Below are positions 23,982 through 35,628 of a stretch of DNA of 64,000 nt, piece after piece (within the stretch, counting starts at the first letter, position 1; the number at the start of each line of letters is the position of its first letter). This DNA is from Paramecium pentaurelia (lineage: Eukaryota > Ciliophora > Oligohymenophorea > Peniculida > Parameciidae): assembly GCA_905183005.1 (NCBI GenBank), contig CAJJDO010000064.1, forward strand, positions 2,695 to 66,694, given 5' to 3'. Under the pieces are notes generated by a model. The model ran no database searches and had not been told where the DNA came from. It saw only the letters and a list, made by a program, of their open reading frames with translations. Made by a program: the position numbers and the translations under genes.

Positions 23982-26900
23982 ATGTATCATAAAATACCTA
24001 TTGCTTTGTTTAGAGTAAGCAAGGTTGGGATAAAAAAATATGCAAACAATAAAGTCTAAACAAGTAAATACAATTGGTTTAATTTTTTTCCAAAAAACAT
24101 TTTAGAGCAATTTACCAAACAAGCAAACTTATATTTTTTAGTAAAGTATTTTATTATTTCAAGATTTTGGCTATTTTATAAGCAATACCAATCATTTCAA
24201 TATCAGATGGTTAACCTACAATATTATTGCCATTAATTTTCATATTAATTGTTACAATGATGAAAGATTTATATGAAGACACAAAAAGAAAAAAAAGTGA
24301 TAAATAAGAAAATGAGAACGCTAGCCTTTTAGAATCAGGTCAAACTTTATTATGGCAAGATATACGAGTAGGAGAAGTTTTAAAAGTAAATATCAACTAT
24401 AAGAAGATAAGAGAAAATGAATAGTTTCCATGTGATGTTTTGCTTCTAAAGAGCGATCAAAAAACAGGTGAATGTTATATTGAAACGAAAAATTTAGATG
24501 GAGAAACAAATCTGAAATAAAAAAGAGTTCCACAATACTTTTTATAAAAGGGAGTTGAAATGCTTGATCATCTAATAGTAGAATACGATACGCCTAACAA
24601 TTAATTGTATAAATTTTCAGGCACCTGCTATTTTAACTTGGATAAAAATCAAGAAAATGACATTTTTTAACTCTTAAATCAAAAGGAGTAGCTTTAGGAT
24701 AAAATATAAACTCTGTAATCTTCTAAGAATAAAGATGAGTAAATAAGTCTATTAATCTCTTAAGTAAGGACTTTAGATGAAGAAATAGAACGAATTAAGA
24801 CTTTAAAAATTGCTTTAGACAACAACAATATCATTCTAAGAGGAAGTGTTTTAAAAAATACTGGTCATGTTATTGGTTTGGCATTGTATACAGGACATGA
24901 TACTAAAATAATGAAAAACACTATCAAAGTTAAATATAAATAAAGTTCACTTGAAAAATAACTAGGGAAAAGAATTATATTTATTTTTCTTCTTTAATTA
25001 GGAATTTGTTTGTTTTCTTCTCTATATTATTCAATATGGTTTAATGCAAACTATGATTCGTTAGCTTATTTAGAAATTAAGAAATCTGCTTATGCTGACA
25101 AATCTTTTATGTACAATTTTTTTGTCAGATTAGGAAATTGGATATTAATGTTTGGGTATTGTTATTTTTTTATTTAGAAATCTTGTTCCAATTTCTCTAT
25201 TAGTGACTTTAGAAACTGTCAAATTTTGTCAAGCATTTTTAATTTAATTTGATGATAAAATGAAATTAAATGATTAAAGATGCTCAGTTTAATCTTCAAA
25301 TTTAAATGAAGAATTAGGACAGATTTAGTATATTCTTAGTGACAAAACTGGAACTCTGACTAAAAATTAGATGATATTCAAAAAGATATGTATAAATGGA
25401 ATTTCTTATGGTGATGATAATGAAAAGAATTAACCCTTTGATTTTGTTTAGTTTGAAGATTAAGCTTTTATTGATAAATTAAATTAAAATGATCCTGTAA
25501 TAGAAAAAACATTGTTTTTACTAACATTGTGCCATTCTGCAATAATTTAGAAAACTCAAAATGAATTTTATTATAATGTTACTTCTCCTGATGAATTGGC
25601 TTTATTAAACTTTGCTAAAAAATATTCAATCATATATAATGGAATTGATGAGCACAATGTTATAACAATAAATTTTCGAGAAAAGTCAAAATAGTTTTAA
25701 TTCTTATATTTATTTGAATTTACTAGCTAAAGAAAATGTAGTTCAGTACTTGTATGCGATAAAGAAACAAATATAATTTATTTATTTTCAAAAGGAGCAG
25801 ATTCAGTAATGTTATAGAAACAACTACACCAAAATGTTGAAAAATCTAAAAATTAATTCGAAAGATATATATCTGAATATTCTGAAAAAGGATTAAGGAT
25901 TCTACTTTTAGGTTATAAAGAGATACATTGGAGTGAATATGTTCAATGGGAATCTTTATATAAATAAACAATTACTCAAATGGAAAATAGACAAGAAAAA
26001 ATGGAAGCATTACAAGATTAGTTAGAAAAAGATCTTACAATCTTAGGGTTAACTGGGATTGAAGACAAATTGTAAGATAATGTTGACGAAACAATTTATT
26101 GTTTGAGGTAAGCTGGAATTAATATTTGGGTATTAACAGGAGATAAAATTGAGACTGCTATCAATATAGCAATATCTTGTAAATTACTTGATTAAAAGAT
26201 GAATATTTCAATCATATAGTAACCAATATATGAAGATATAATTGCAAATTTAAAATAAAGTGATGCATTTGTGGTCTCAGGTGAATGTTTATCAATTATT
26301 TTGGAGGATGCAGTTTTAGAGAATTTATTTGCAAAAATTACAGAAAAATGTTAATCTGTTTTATGTTGCAGAGTTAGCCCATTGTAAAAACAATAAGTAT
26401 ATAATAAATTTATGGAAGGTAGTATGTTTTGTTAGAAAACATTTTTCTATGGCATCAACTTTAGCAATTGGAGATGGAGCAAATGATGTTAGTATGATTA
26501 CAAGTGCAAATGTAGGAGTTGGTATATATGGTATTGAGGGATAATAAGCAGCAAGAGCATCAGATTATGCAATTGGAGAATTTCAATAATTAAGATAATT
26601 GCTATTTGTCCATGGAAGAGAATCATATAGAAAAAATTCAGAGTTAGTTTTGTACAACTTTTATAAAAACGTTATTTTGGTTTTTCCATAATTTTGGTTT
26701 TCCATTTACAATAATTTTAGTGGTTAAAGAATTTATGATAACTTAATATATTAAGCTTACAATATCTTTTATACTTCAATGCCAATATTAATTTTTGCAA
26801 TTTTCGATTCAGAATATTCAGAATAAATGCTTTATTCAAATAAATATTCAACATATTCTATTGGATAAAAAAGTAAATTAAATTTATGATTTATTTAGAT

Positions 26901-27389
26901 AGTTGCTTTAATACTAAATTATTTTTATTAATGTTGATTAATTCAATTTATTCATCAACAATTATTGCTTTTTTTAGCATATATATTTTTGAAGCAAATA
27001 CTCATTAAGCAGGTCGACAAATATCATTTTGGTATACTGGTACAGTAATCTTTTGGTTGGCAATTTTAATATCTAATTTAAGAATAGTAATCATTTCAAA
27101 TACATGGACAATTGCACATTTATTTTTTTTGTTAGGGATGATTGTTATGTTCATATTCACTCTTTTAATTTTTGAAGATTTTAATTCTTTTGATGGAGTG
27201 TATAAAATCTTTTCATAGTAATTTTCATTCTCAAATTTTAGTGTATTTAGATCTAAAGGATTTTATTTAGTTTGCATCCTTGTTGTTGGATCTACATCTG
27301 TTATCGATCATCTATTGAACAAATTTACTTACTTTAATAAATAACTTCAACCAATGAATAACAGAATTTACTAATTAGAATCGTAATGA
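23982..27389 (+). CDS. P4-type ATPase (phospholipid flippase)
   Basis: A spliced protein of 1104 aa. Introns are 24141-24163, 25156-25177, 26397-26418 and 26873-26898 (22-26 nt). Class IV signatures are present: FFPKNILEQFTKQAN near the N-terminus, the actuator-loop DGET (about residue 165), the phosphorylation site DKTGTLT (about 439), the nucleotide-domain TGDKxETAINI, and the hinge GDGANDV (about 807). A C-terminal bundle of hydrophobic segments follows. Flippases use ATP to move aminophospholipids to the cytosolic leaflet, usually with a CDC50 partner, which is not in this window. The length is normal and catalytic residues are intact. The exact N-terminus is uncertain: the Met at 23982 is the one nearest to the conserved start. 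Its stop lies 38 nt from that of the convergent hydrolase gene. Confidence 0.92.
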
Positions 27390-27427
27390 AAATGATAAAA
27401 AATATGATAATAAAATAATTAAATATC

Positions 27428-28551
27428 TCATGATAGCATTATTTGTTGTTCTCTCCTACATGAAGAATCAATTATATCTATAAATAATTATTCATAAACT
27501 CCTTTAGGATTTTCAAAATTAAGTTAATGACCAGCATTCTCAATTATTCTAATCTTAATATTATTGTTATTCTTTGCTAGATTATATGCTCCTTTTTTAT
27601 CCATCCAATCTTGATCACCAAAATAAAAATAAATCGGAACTTCTGCAGTATATTTAGAATGCTTTGTTAAAATATATTCTATAGAATCCCATCCTCTTGC
27701 AATTACTCTTGGGAATTACAATAATAAAAATAATGCTTTCTCTGAACCATCAGGTAAAGCTAACATTTCATCTACATAAGATTGCCATACCTCATATTCT
27801 CTTCCTTACAAAGACATTCTTTTTTTGAGATATTTTTTGATGAAATAATTTCCATACCACTTGTCTTTTAATTATTAAGGTGTAATTTGTTCACTCCATT
27901 TTTTGTAAGCATAATTGAAAAAAATTCTTTATAGAAATGGATATTTTGATGTATCTTACAATTTTCTAAATTAATTGATTTTATACTTGATTTCACTATC
28001 ATCATAATAGGTACCTCCTGCAGGACTTAATAAAAAGAGTTTTGAGAATAAATGGGGCATTCTTGTGAATAAATGAGCTGCCAAAAATCCACCAAATGAA
28101 TGGCCAATTAAAATTATTTTTTATTCTCTATTAATATTCTCAATAAATTTTGATATTGTTCCCATAAAGAATTCTATTGCATCTTCATATGATTCCATTA
28201 GAATATCTGATTTACTTGAGTATCCCATGCCTGGCAAGTCAATCGAATAGATTCGGAATTTTCTGATTAATTGTTCGTAAATCCTACAATAGTGAACATT
28301 CGATCCTCCATAACCGTGTAACATCAAAATAATTTCCTGTAAAATTATGATGAAATTGAACCTTATCAGATTCTCCTCCACAAAATGTGTGAATCTAATA
28401 CTATTTTCCTTGATATTCAACTTCATAATCATATAAGAAGCAATTTAATCCAATTTTAATTTCTAAATTGATAATGTGAATGGATACTGTAATATTCAAG
28501 CAAATCTATTTCCTTTTTCCATCTCAATTCTTTTTTTTACTCTTCTGTCAT
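27428..28551 (-). CDS. Alpha/beta hydrolase of the ABHD4/ABHD5 (CGI-58) type
   Basis: 357 aa after removal of introns 28463-28487 and 28337-28361 (25 nt each; the second starts GTTC rather than GTA). The second intron joins GESDK to EIILMLHGYGG, restoring the oxyanion-hole HGYGG. The nucleophile elbow is GHSFGG, the acid lies around FGDQDWMD, and the catalytic His in GHQLNFENP. The serine is present, so it should be an active lipase or esterase, unlike ABHD5 itself, where the Ser is replaced. The ABHD5 acyltransferase pattern HX4D is not evident. The start MTEEQKKELRW reads directly into the first intron. The substrate is unknown. Confidence 0.85.
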
Positions 28552-28644
28552 TTAAACTGAAGAGGATTTACAACTACAATTTAACATTTATTATTAAAAT
28601 TAAAATATTATATAATTTTTAAAAACCTATGTTTTATTTTTAGA

Positions 28645-31600
28645 TCACATAACATTGTACTATTTCAAATTTTAAGACCTCCTTTATAACGTTTTAACAT
28701 TCATTATTTATCTTACACTCTACTAATTTTAAGCATCAATTTCTCTAATTTATAATATTGAATTCAATAATAAGTTATCTGCTTATGTTAATTGAGATAA
28801 TATTGCTGGATAATTTATTTTTAGATATTGTAATATATTTTAAACTATCTAAGTTTATTATTTTTATGACATGATAAGAGTTGATTCAAGATCAACTAAG
28901 TTTTGTTTTTCGATTTGATTTTCTTTTTTATAATGTGACATTTCTTTCAAATGTATTTCTAATTAATTGTCTTAATATTCTAGATCAAAACTTGGGATTG
29001 TTTTTTCCTACTTTAATATTAATATTTATATTACCTATTAAGAAAGATTTTGAGTTCCAATTTTTTAATGAAAAGTAATTTTTTCTATGTATGCAGCATA
29101 TTTATTGAGGAAATTGTTGAATAATTATTCAATTATTTATTGTCTATGTTATTCTTCATAAAGAAGATTAGAATTCAAAATTAAAAAGTGAATAATTATA
29201 AAATAAAACTTATAATTGTATACAGTTAATGCTCTTCCAAATGTTAAATTTAAATAAGCACTTGAACTAATAATAATTTATCTTAAATGTGTATTTAATA
29301 ATTTAGAATTGTCTATAATTACTGGCATAAAAATTGAAATAAAAGTTTTTGGTAATATTTCTTTTTATTATAATTAAAGTGAAAGTATTTTATAAAATTA
29401 TTCTGTTAATAACAAACAGCATTCATCTAAATTATAGTATTGATAAAATAACTGGATCAAAATTGAAATTCTGATATTATCTTCAATAGAATTATTTTTT
29501 TAAAGTTCTGAATATACAAATTTTAACATCTAAGAAATAACTCATTATATATACTATAGATATCCACTAAGGTTTTGATTTTACAACCTCAGAGGCATGA
29601 ATTGTGCTTTACAAAAATAGTCTATAAACACTCTCTATTGTTATTTTTCCTTCTTTTTCTATAATAGTAGGTAAGTTATCATAAATAATATAAATGATTT
29701 CTGTTAAACCTTTTGTATATGAAATGAATTTAGAACAAGCATCAAAGATCTCATCTATAAATAGCAAGTTTTCTGGTTGTAATAAATAATTCAAAATTTA
29801 ATTTAAGGTTGGTTCTATTTAAGCCTATTAAATATTTTATTATAAATACTGTATATTTTAATGTATATGGTTAAGACAATATTATATCAATAATCTTTAT
29901 ACAACTAAAAACGATTGATGTGTGATTAACATATTTTGTTTCATTTGACTTTATTTTTCTACAACCAAAATCAATTCTTTTTGCAATAGATTTCATGATA
30001 TCATCAAGATAAGTATCTACAATTAAATTACAATTTTAGATAACAATTTAAGCAAATTCATAATATATATCAAGTTCGCATAATGCTAATTGATCACAAA
30101 ATTCAAAATGTTAGTATGCTATTGAGTCTTCCATCTTTAATTAAGCTTCCTCACTCTAAATCAAATTAATTAAGCATTTAACAGCAAATAATTTTACTCC
30201 TTTTTTTTGTTTTGATTAATTTAATATTCTAAAACAGAATTTAACACATTTTGAAAAGGATCTTTCAGAATTCTAAAATATTTATGGCAAAACTATTTTA
30301 ATGAATTCCATTCCTAAACACTTACCAAGAGAATCAGCTTTTTTTTTCATATATTTTAAATTTTGTTTTAAAAAGTATTCAACACTTTACCTAACATCTT
30401 TTCTTGATGTAAGTTATTTGTTAAGAATACAAAAAGATAACATTATTGCATTATATCTTAAATCAGAACTACATACAAAGAAATTACATTGAATAATTTC
30501 TGTTTATAATTTATTACATAAATTTGTTTCTTGAATCACATCAAAATGAAATAACAGTAATTCATAACATAAATCATAATATGTCTTTAAGAAACCATCT
30601 ATATTTTTGGAGAGTTTATCTAAAATTTATGCAATTAAACTTTTAATTGTATCATTCTAACTAAATTAATAATTTTTACATCAAACATAATTATGGCTTA
30701 TATATACTCATAAAAATCTGTAGTATTATCATAAAAATTTTAATTTTCTTCTTCATCAAATATTAGGTTATTAAATATTAAATTGAATAACAGTTGGTGC
30801 TGATTATTATAAAAAAATTCATACGAAAAGGAATAACTCAAACATTCATTTACAAATTGTAAGACTGATAAAGATGTTGGGTGATCAAATTTCTTTTCCA
30901 AAAATGATTATATAAGTAATGGTAATATTTAATTAGTCAATTAGGCTAAGTAAGGTATTTATAATTAATCAAATTTTAATTGAGCTTGGATTTAAGATTA
31001 ATTTTTTATTAATATACATAAAGATTTAAGTAAGTTTGAAGTAATAATATTATCTTGCAATAAATAGTGTGAAATGAATTTTAATAAATGTTAATCTCGA
31101 GATAATATTAATAATTTTTCTTATTCATAAGAATTATATTTTTATACACATATAACAATTATACTGCTTAAAGTTTTTCCAACATTAAGATCAATACTTG
31201 AGTAATCAATAAATTAGAATTATTGAAATATTTGTTCAACTATAATTTAAAGTTATTAATCCAGAGTTCTTATATTAAATAGAAATCTTAACAATTAATC
31301 CAAAATAAATAATATTGACATGATAGATGTTGACATTTATTAATGACTACCTACTAAGGATTATGACATTTATTGTAATAAAAAGTCAAATAATTCATTC
31401 TTTTCTTAAAATGCTTCAAAAACAATTCCAATAAGATGTGACATATGTTTATTATGAGTTTTGTAATATTTAATCCCTAGATGAATTGATAAAGAAAATA
31501 TTATTTACTAATCTTATTCTGATGTAATTTGAGAAAGTTTCTTTAATTACATTGTGGCAAAGAGGACAAGTTATTTGAACCTTTAAGAATTGTATTTTTA

Positions 31601-31819
31601 AGGATTCATTTACATAATTGAATCAAAGTGATAAATCGATCTAATGATCATAATTAATTTTAGTGAGAAATTGTTCTCCATATATAAATCTACAGATTTA
31701 TAATTTTCTTGGTTAGAATAAACTTTGGCTATGTAATCTAAAAGTTGATCCAATTCAACAATAGACAATCCTTCAGCTATAGGAAGCGTAAACAATTAGA
31801 GTAAATAACTTTAATTCAT
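28645..31819 (-). CDS. Importin-beta family nuclear transport receptor (importin-7/8-like)
   Basis: 1033 aa, close to the about 1040 aa of importin-7/8, after removing introns 30657-30679, 29825-29849 and 29530-29554. The protein is all-helical, Leu/Ile-rich HEAT-like sequence. The N-terminal third has ITSEQDQQIIFSLSIHLGIK and ILDQLLRFL, in the same places as the ISEED and LYQLVKNY-like regions of importin-7. The centre has KCLINLIQSEEAQ, and the C-terminal part NYLLQPENLLFIDEIFDAC resembles the acidic/HEAT end of that family. Such receptors carry proteins through nuclear pores with Ran-GTP. The first about 70 codons are less convincing than the rest and could hide another intron. It is downstream of the C2/MORN gene in tandem (176 nt). 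Confidence 0.7.
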
Positions 31820-31995
31820 GATTATAATTTAATTAAAATATTATGTTCAAAATTAGTTCAATTAGAATTAAAATACTTTAAGGATTAGTTGCTGAAAATC
31901 AAAAATATTATGAATTTCATATTGGTTTACTTATAAATAGACAAGATGGATATTAAAAATATTATTTATTATAATTTTCTTATATATGGATTATG

Positions 31996-32870
31996 TCAAT
32001 GTGAATACCATTTTGGTTATCCATTAGCATCTTAGATAACTAGTCTGCCATCATCCTACAAAATCAAAACAAAAGGAGGAGCAAAATTTCCAAAATTTTA
32101 TCCTGTAACCCAATATGGCATTCCTTTTGCATCAATCATTTATAATTCTCCTCCTGATTAATCAAACTTCAACCAAACAGGTGGAATAGGTTGTCGGTTG
32201 AAATTAATAGCCTATTTTTATTATTTTTTAAAATACTGAAAATATTGGTTATCTTGTCTAATTATGAAAGATGAATAATCTGCCATCATGAAAGAAAGAT
32301 AAAGTAAACTATTAATTTGGGCTTGTTAACATAAAACCTGAGACCATGGTTTTATTAGATGAAATTATATTTTAATCATCATCCAACCATCTTAATCTGT
32401 TTCCATTAGCCCAAACTCCCTTCTTTTTTCCTCCATTTACAAAGGTCCATTCACTAGATATTTATAAAAAATACCCATTTCCATGCATATTGTTATCAAC
32501 CCATTATCCATCATATTGTTATCTGTTATTCCAAACCTATTTACCTTATCCATTTTTTTTGCCATTTATAAATTGACCTTCATATTTAGAATCACCAATT
32601 ACTAAAACTCCCATTCCATTATACTAAAAGATATTAATAAAATTTTAATACCTAATCATTAGCCCATTGACCTTCATAGTATCCACCATAACTAAATTAA
32701 AGTCTACCCTAACCATGTTTCAAATTATTCATCATATCTCCAGAATAGAAATCACCATTAGGATAAGTGAAATCTACTCTTCCATTCATTGGCTATTATC
32801 CATAGTTATTTTAATATCTAGCTTCAAAATTTTAAACAAATTAATTTAATTATTAAGGAAGAACTTATTG

Positions 32871-32901
<31 letters not shown>

Positions 32902-33896
32902 GGCTATTAATATTATTAAAGTTATTATTAAAATGATTCCTTTGTAGGAGCTTCTGTTGATTATTTATCTTTCTACAAATAATCTTAAGGTTTAGCTGTC
33001 TTAAATGAAAATTCTATCTCTACTTCACCTACATTTGAACCATCATAAAATATTGTAACTGTTTACAATTAATTTTCTTTTAGTGATAATGAATCAGTAA
33101 TTGAGGCATAACCTATCAGATTAATAAATATTTTACCGCATCCCAAGAAATCATTCCATCCAATCAAAGATTCAGCCCAAACTTCTATGTATAAAGTATC
33201 TTCATTTGTTTCTCTTGTAAATATTATTTCATCATTCCATTTTGGTGTAGTATGTCCAGCAGCATCAACAGAAGTATTCATAGTTTCATTACCAAAATGA
33301 ATAGTTAAGAAGGGATCCATTTTTAATAATAGATTAGTATTCTTCTTTAATCGACCAAATTTTGGTTTTACAATGAACTTTCCTTCAGTATCCGGAGCCT
33401 TGATTTCTGGTAAGTCTTTACCACTTGGATCAAGAGTAAAAGTGGCTTCCAAACTAATTTCACCTGCTTTTTCACCATTATGGAAAAGTAAAAATGAAAT
33501 TCTTTTTGGTTCAGCATTTCCTTTTCTTATAGAAGTCAATGAAAATGCGCCTTCACCAATAAGAATGTCAGAAGTTAAAGTATTTTCACACCAAACTTAT
33601 CCTATAATTACATCTGGTTCTCCTAGCAATTTTTAAAATGTGTGAGTACACCCTTCCCATTTACTATTTAAGAAATAATAAGAAATATATAGTTACGGAT
33701 GTTTTCCTCCTTCCTTTGCAATTGGTGTCTTAAACTCTTGTCTCCCCATAATTAATTTGATGTAAGGATCCATAACTCCAATGAATCTTACATCTCTTTC
33801 TAATAAAGCATGCTTTATAGTCATAAAAACTGGTCCTTTGAAACCAGGTGCTCTATTTTATTCTATCACAGCTCCTGCGCTACTACCACAACCCAT
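31996..33896 (-). CDS. N-myristoylated C2 / polyQ / MORN / lectin-like protein
   Basis: 604 aa; introns 33664-33696, 32624-32651 and 32212-32236. It starts MGCGSS, a consensus for N-myristoylation with a neighbouring Cys for palmitoylation. Two C2-like domains follow (about residues 15-130 and 165-280): KHPKWEGCTHTF and TTPKWNDEIIF are the usual C2 strand motifs. A polyglutamine run (about 310-330) is encoded mostly by TAA repeats. MORN repeats (about 358-465) include GDFYSGDMMNNLKHGQGRL and YEGQWANDQYNGMGV. Two lectin-like beta blocks (about 515 and 587) are FFHDGRLFIFH and LQDDGRLVIQD, as in bulb-type lectins. C2 and MORN modules bind membranes and phosphoinositides, so a membrane-tethered scaffold is likely. 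The combination is unusual; the modules are read by eye. Confidence 0.8.
32868..32900 (-). repeat. (TAA)n repeat coding for polyglutamine
   Basis: On the coding (minus) strand this is a TAA run with a few CAA, translated as Gln in this code. It lies inside the C2/MORN gene, between the C2 and MORN parts, so it is a coding microsatellite. Confidence 0.85.
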
Positions 33897-34192
33897 TAAG
33901 TAAAGTAATAATATATTTTATGAATAAATTAGATAATTTTGTTTGAAATAGTGAAAAAAATAATAATTGCATTAAATCCAATTATTACGATTCTATTATT
34001 TCAGTTTTATATTCCCTATCATTGACACTTCATTCACTCTATAAAAGTAATGATGAGTAACACAGATAGGGTTGACTAGCTTAATTAACACAAATTAAAA
34101 ATAAAAATTATTATTATTATTGATTTATTATATTAATTACATCCGCTTTTATTTGTATATTATTCATATATTCAAATTTAATTAGGGTGACT

Positions 34193-34480
34193 CAATTTAT
34201 TCTTTATAATCCTTTAAATTATTGGTATTATTCTTTTTTAAAACTTCTATAAATATTTAGAAATTAAGTCAACAAATATTTAATTTCTTCGATAAACTTT
34301 TCTTTATTAAATAATACTACACTTTCATTTCTTTTAATAATTTCTACTTATTTTCTTAGGGCAGATGCTTTAAAGCCACTTATTATTCTTTTCACTATTC
34401 AATTTATGAATAATGAATATTTGTGTGTCTTTTTTAAAATATTTTTCAAATCTTTTGTTTATCAATAATCTTATAATAAA
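34193..34480 (-). pseudogene. Coding-like fragment, unknown
   Basis: A minus-strand frame of about 68 codons (about 34193-34400) reads KRIISGFKASALRKQVEIIK and KFIEEIKYLLTQFLNIYRSF, Lys-rich helical sequence ending at TGA. Further upstream, KNILKKTHKYSLF is separated from it by another TGA. It could be the 3' end of a small gene with an undetected intron or a relic. Confidence 0.3.
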
Positions 34481-34859
34481 TCTAAGGATGGCAAAATCCT
34501 GTTTATTGCATTCTTACTTTTTAAACTTATATATAAATGGTTGAATTTTTGCTTTTCCAATTAATTTATTTACTGCATACCTTGAATATTGTATATTTAA
34601 TAAATCATATGATTACAAATTAGATAACATTCAAATTTTAGACCTTAAATTTAATATAATTAATTTGCATAAGGAATTGTATATCTATATGAAATTTAAC
34701 AATTTATTCAGAACCTTTGATTTTTTTTTCAAAATTTATGGTTCTCATTACATTTTTAATCAATACTAATAATATATTGTATATTACATATACTAAGACC
34801 TCCTTAAATGTATAAAATGATGTATAGAATAATACTGTATTTAATGGCTTTGCTTGAGA

Positions 34860-35094
34860 AAATAGAAATTTGAAATTAGCTACTAAAAGAAGTAAATTAA
34901 GATTTCCATCAATTAGGTTTAGTTTCTGAATTTAAGTTGATTACTTCACCTTTAGTGTAATCTAAATATTAAAATTATAAATATAAAATAATATTGAATA
35001 TTCAAGATGAGAATTTGCCAGTTCTATTCCAATTATCAATAAGTCTTGATTTCTCCTTTGCAATACATTCTAAGAGTTCTCGATGATATTGTTA
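34860..35094 (+). pseudogene. Coding-like relic overlapping the CHCH gene on the other strand
   Basis: MALLEKIEI stops at a TGA. The same frame then continues NQLLKEVNQDFHQLGLVSEF and further to 35094. The last part overlaps the intact minus-strand CHCH gene, so at most 34840-34990 can be a relic. Confidence 0.2.
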
Positions 35095-35196
35095 ACATAA
35101 ATTTGGATCCTGAGCTGATTCTTAACAAGATTTCATTCTGCATCCAAGTGGTTTACATCTTTATTCTGCTAAATGATGTAATCTGACTATATCCAT
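35002..35196 (-). CDS. Small twin CX9C (CHCH-domain) protein
   Basis: A 64-aa intronless frame, well below usual annotation thresholds. It has two CX9C motifs, CKPLGCRMKSC and CQQYHRELLEC, separated by nine residues, the layout of CHCH proteins. These are imported into the mitochondrial intermembrane space by the Mia40 relay and act mostly in assembly of cytochrome oxidase or cristae complexes. An extra Cys lies inside the first motif. Which CHCH family it belongs to (for example a COX assembly factor) cannot be told from 64 residues. No signal peptide is needed for this import route, and none is seen. Confidence 0.75.
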
Positions 35197-35329
35197 TGAT
35201 CAAATGCTTTATATTATTAATATTATAATTAAATAAATAAACACAATTAAATATATATATATATAATAAATTATAATATAGAGAAAAATAATGAATTATG
35301 CAATAAATGTATGTAAAATTATAGAATAA

Positions 35330-35582
35330 TCATGCATCTGATTGAGTTTTTTATCTCCAAGTTTTATAATCTGGATCATACATGAAGCCTTTTTCATAAG
35401 AAAACATGTAATCTATTAATTAAGATAGTGGATAACACATTACCTATCATTAACATTATTCCGAACATAAATGAAATAGTTAACCAAGCAAATCTAACAG
35501 CATCAATAGTGACAGCTGCAAACAACAATGTGATTAAAACAATGGTGAAAATCAGCGATTAGGAACATGAACAGCACGCCAT
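35330..35582 (-). CDS. Small two-helix membrane protein
   Basis: 73 aa with one intron (35413-35443, 31 nt) that contains the only frame break. It starts MACCSCSQS, a Cys cluster likely to be palmitoylated, then two hydrophobic helices (LIFTIVLITLLFAAVTI and AWLTISFMFGIMLMI) and a polar tail YDPDYKTWRQKTQSDA. I do not recognise the family. The length and splice check (222 nt) and codon usage support a real gene. It lies 46 nt downstream of the stop of the DRC11-type gene, on the same strand. Confidence 0.7.
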
Positions 35583-35628
35583 TTAATATTAATATTTATT
35601 ATTTATGTTTGATTTATTGATTAATATA

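Noticed and set aside
28881..29078. 65-codon plus-strand frame MIQDQLSFVFRFDFLFYN
   Set aside because: Antisense of the C-terminal part of the importin gene.
31400..31640. Alternative minus-strand reading with QITCPLCHNVIKETFSNYI, which suggests a zinc motif
   Set aside because: It needs an in-frame TGA upstream and its possible intron does not join the following importin frame; the continuous frame with ITSEQDQQ fits the importin family better.
33373..33636. 87-codon plus-strand frame MNFPSVSGALISGKSLPL
   Set aside because: Antisense shadow of the C2-domain exon on the minus strand.
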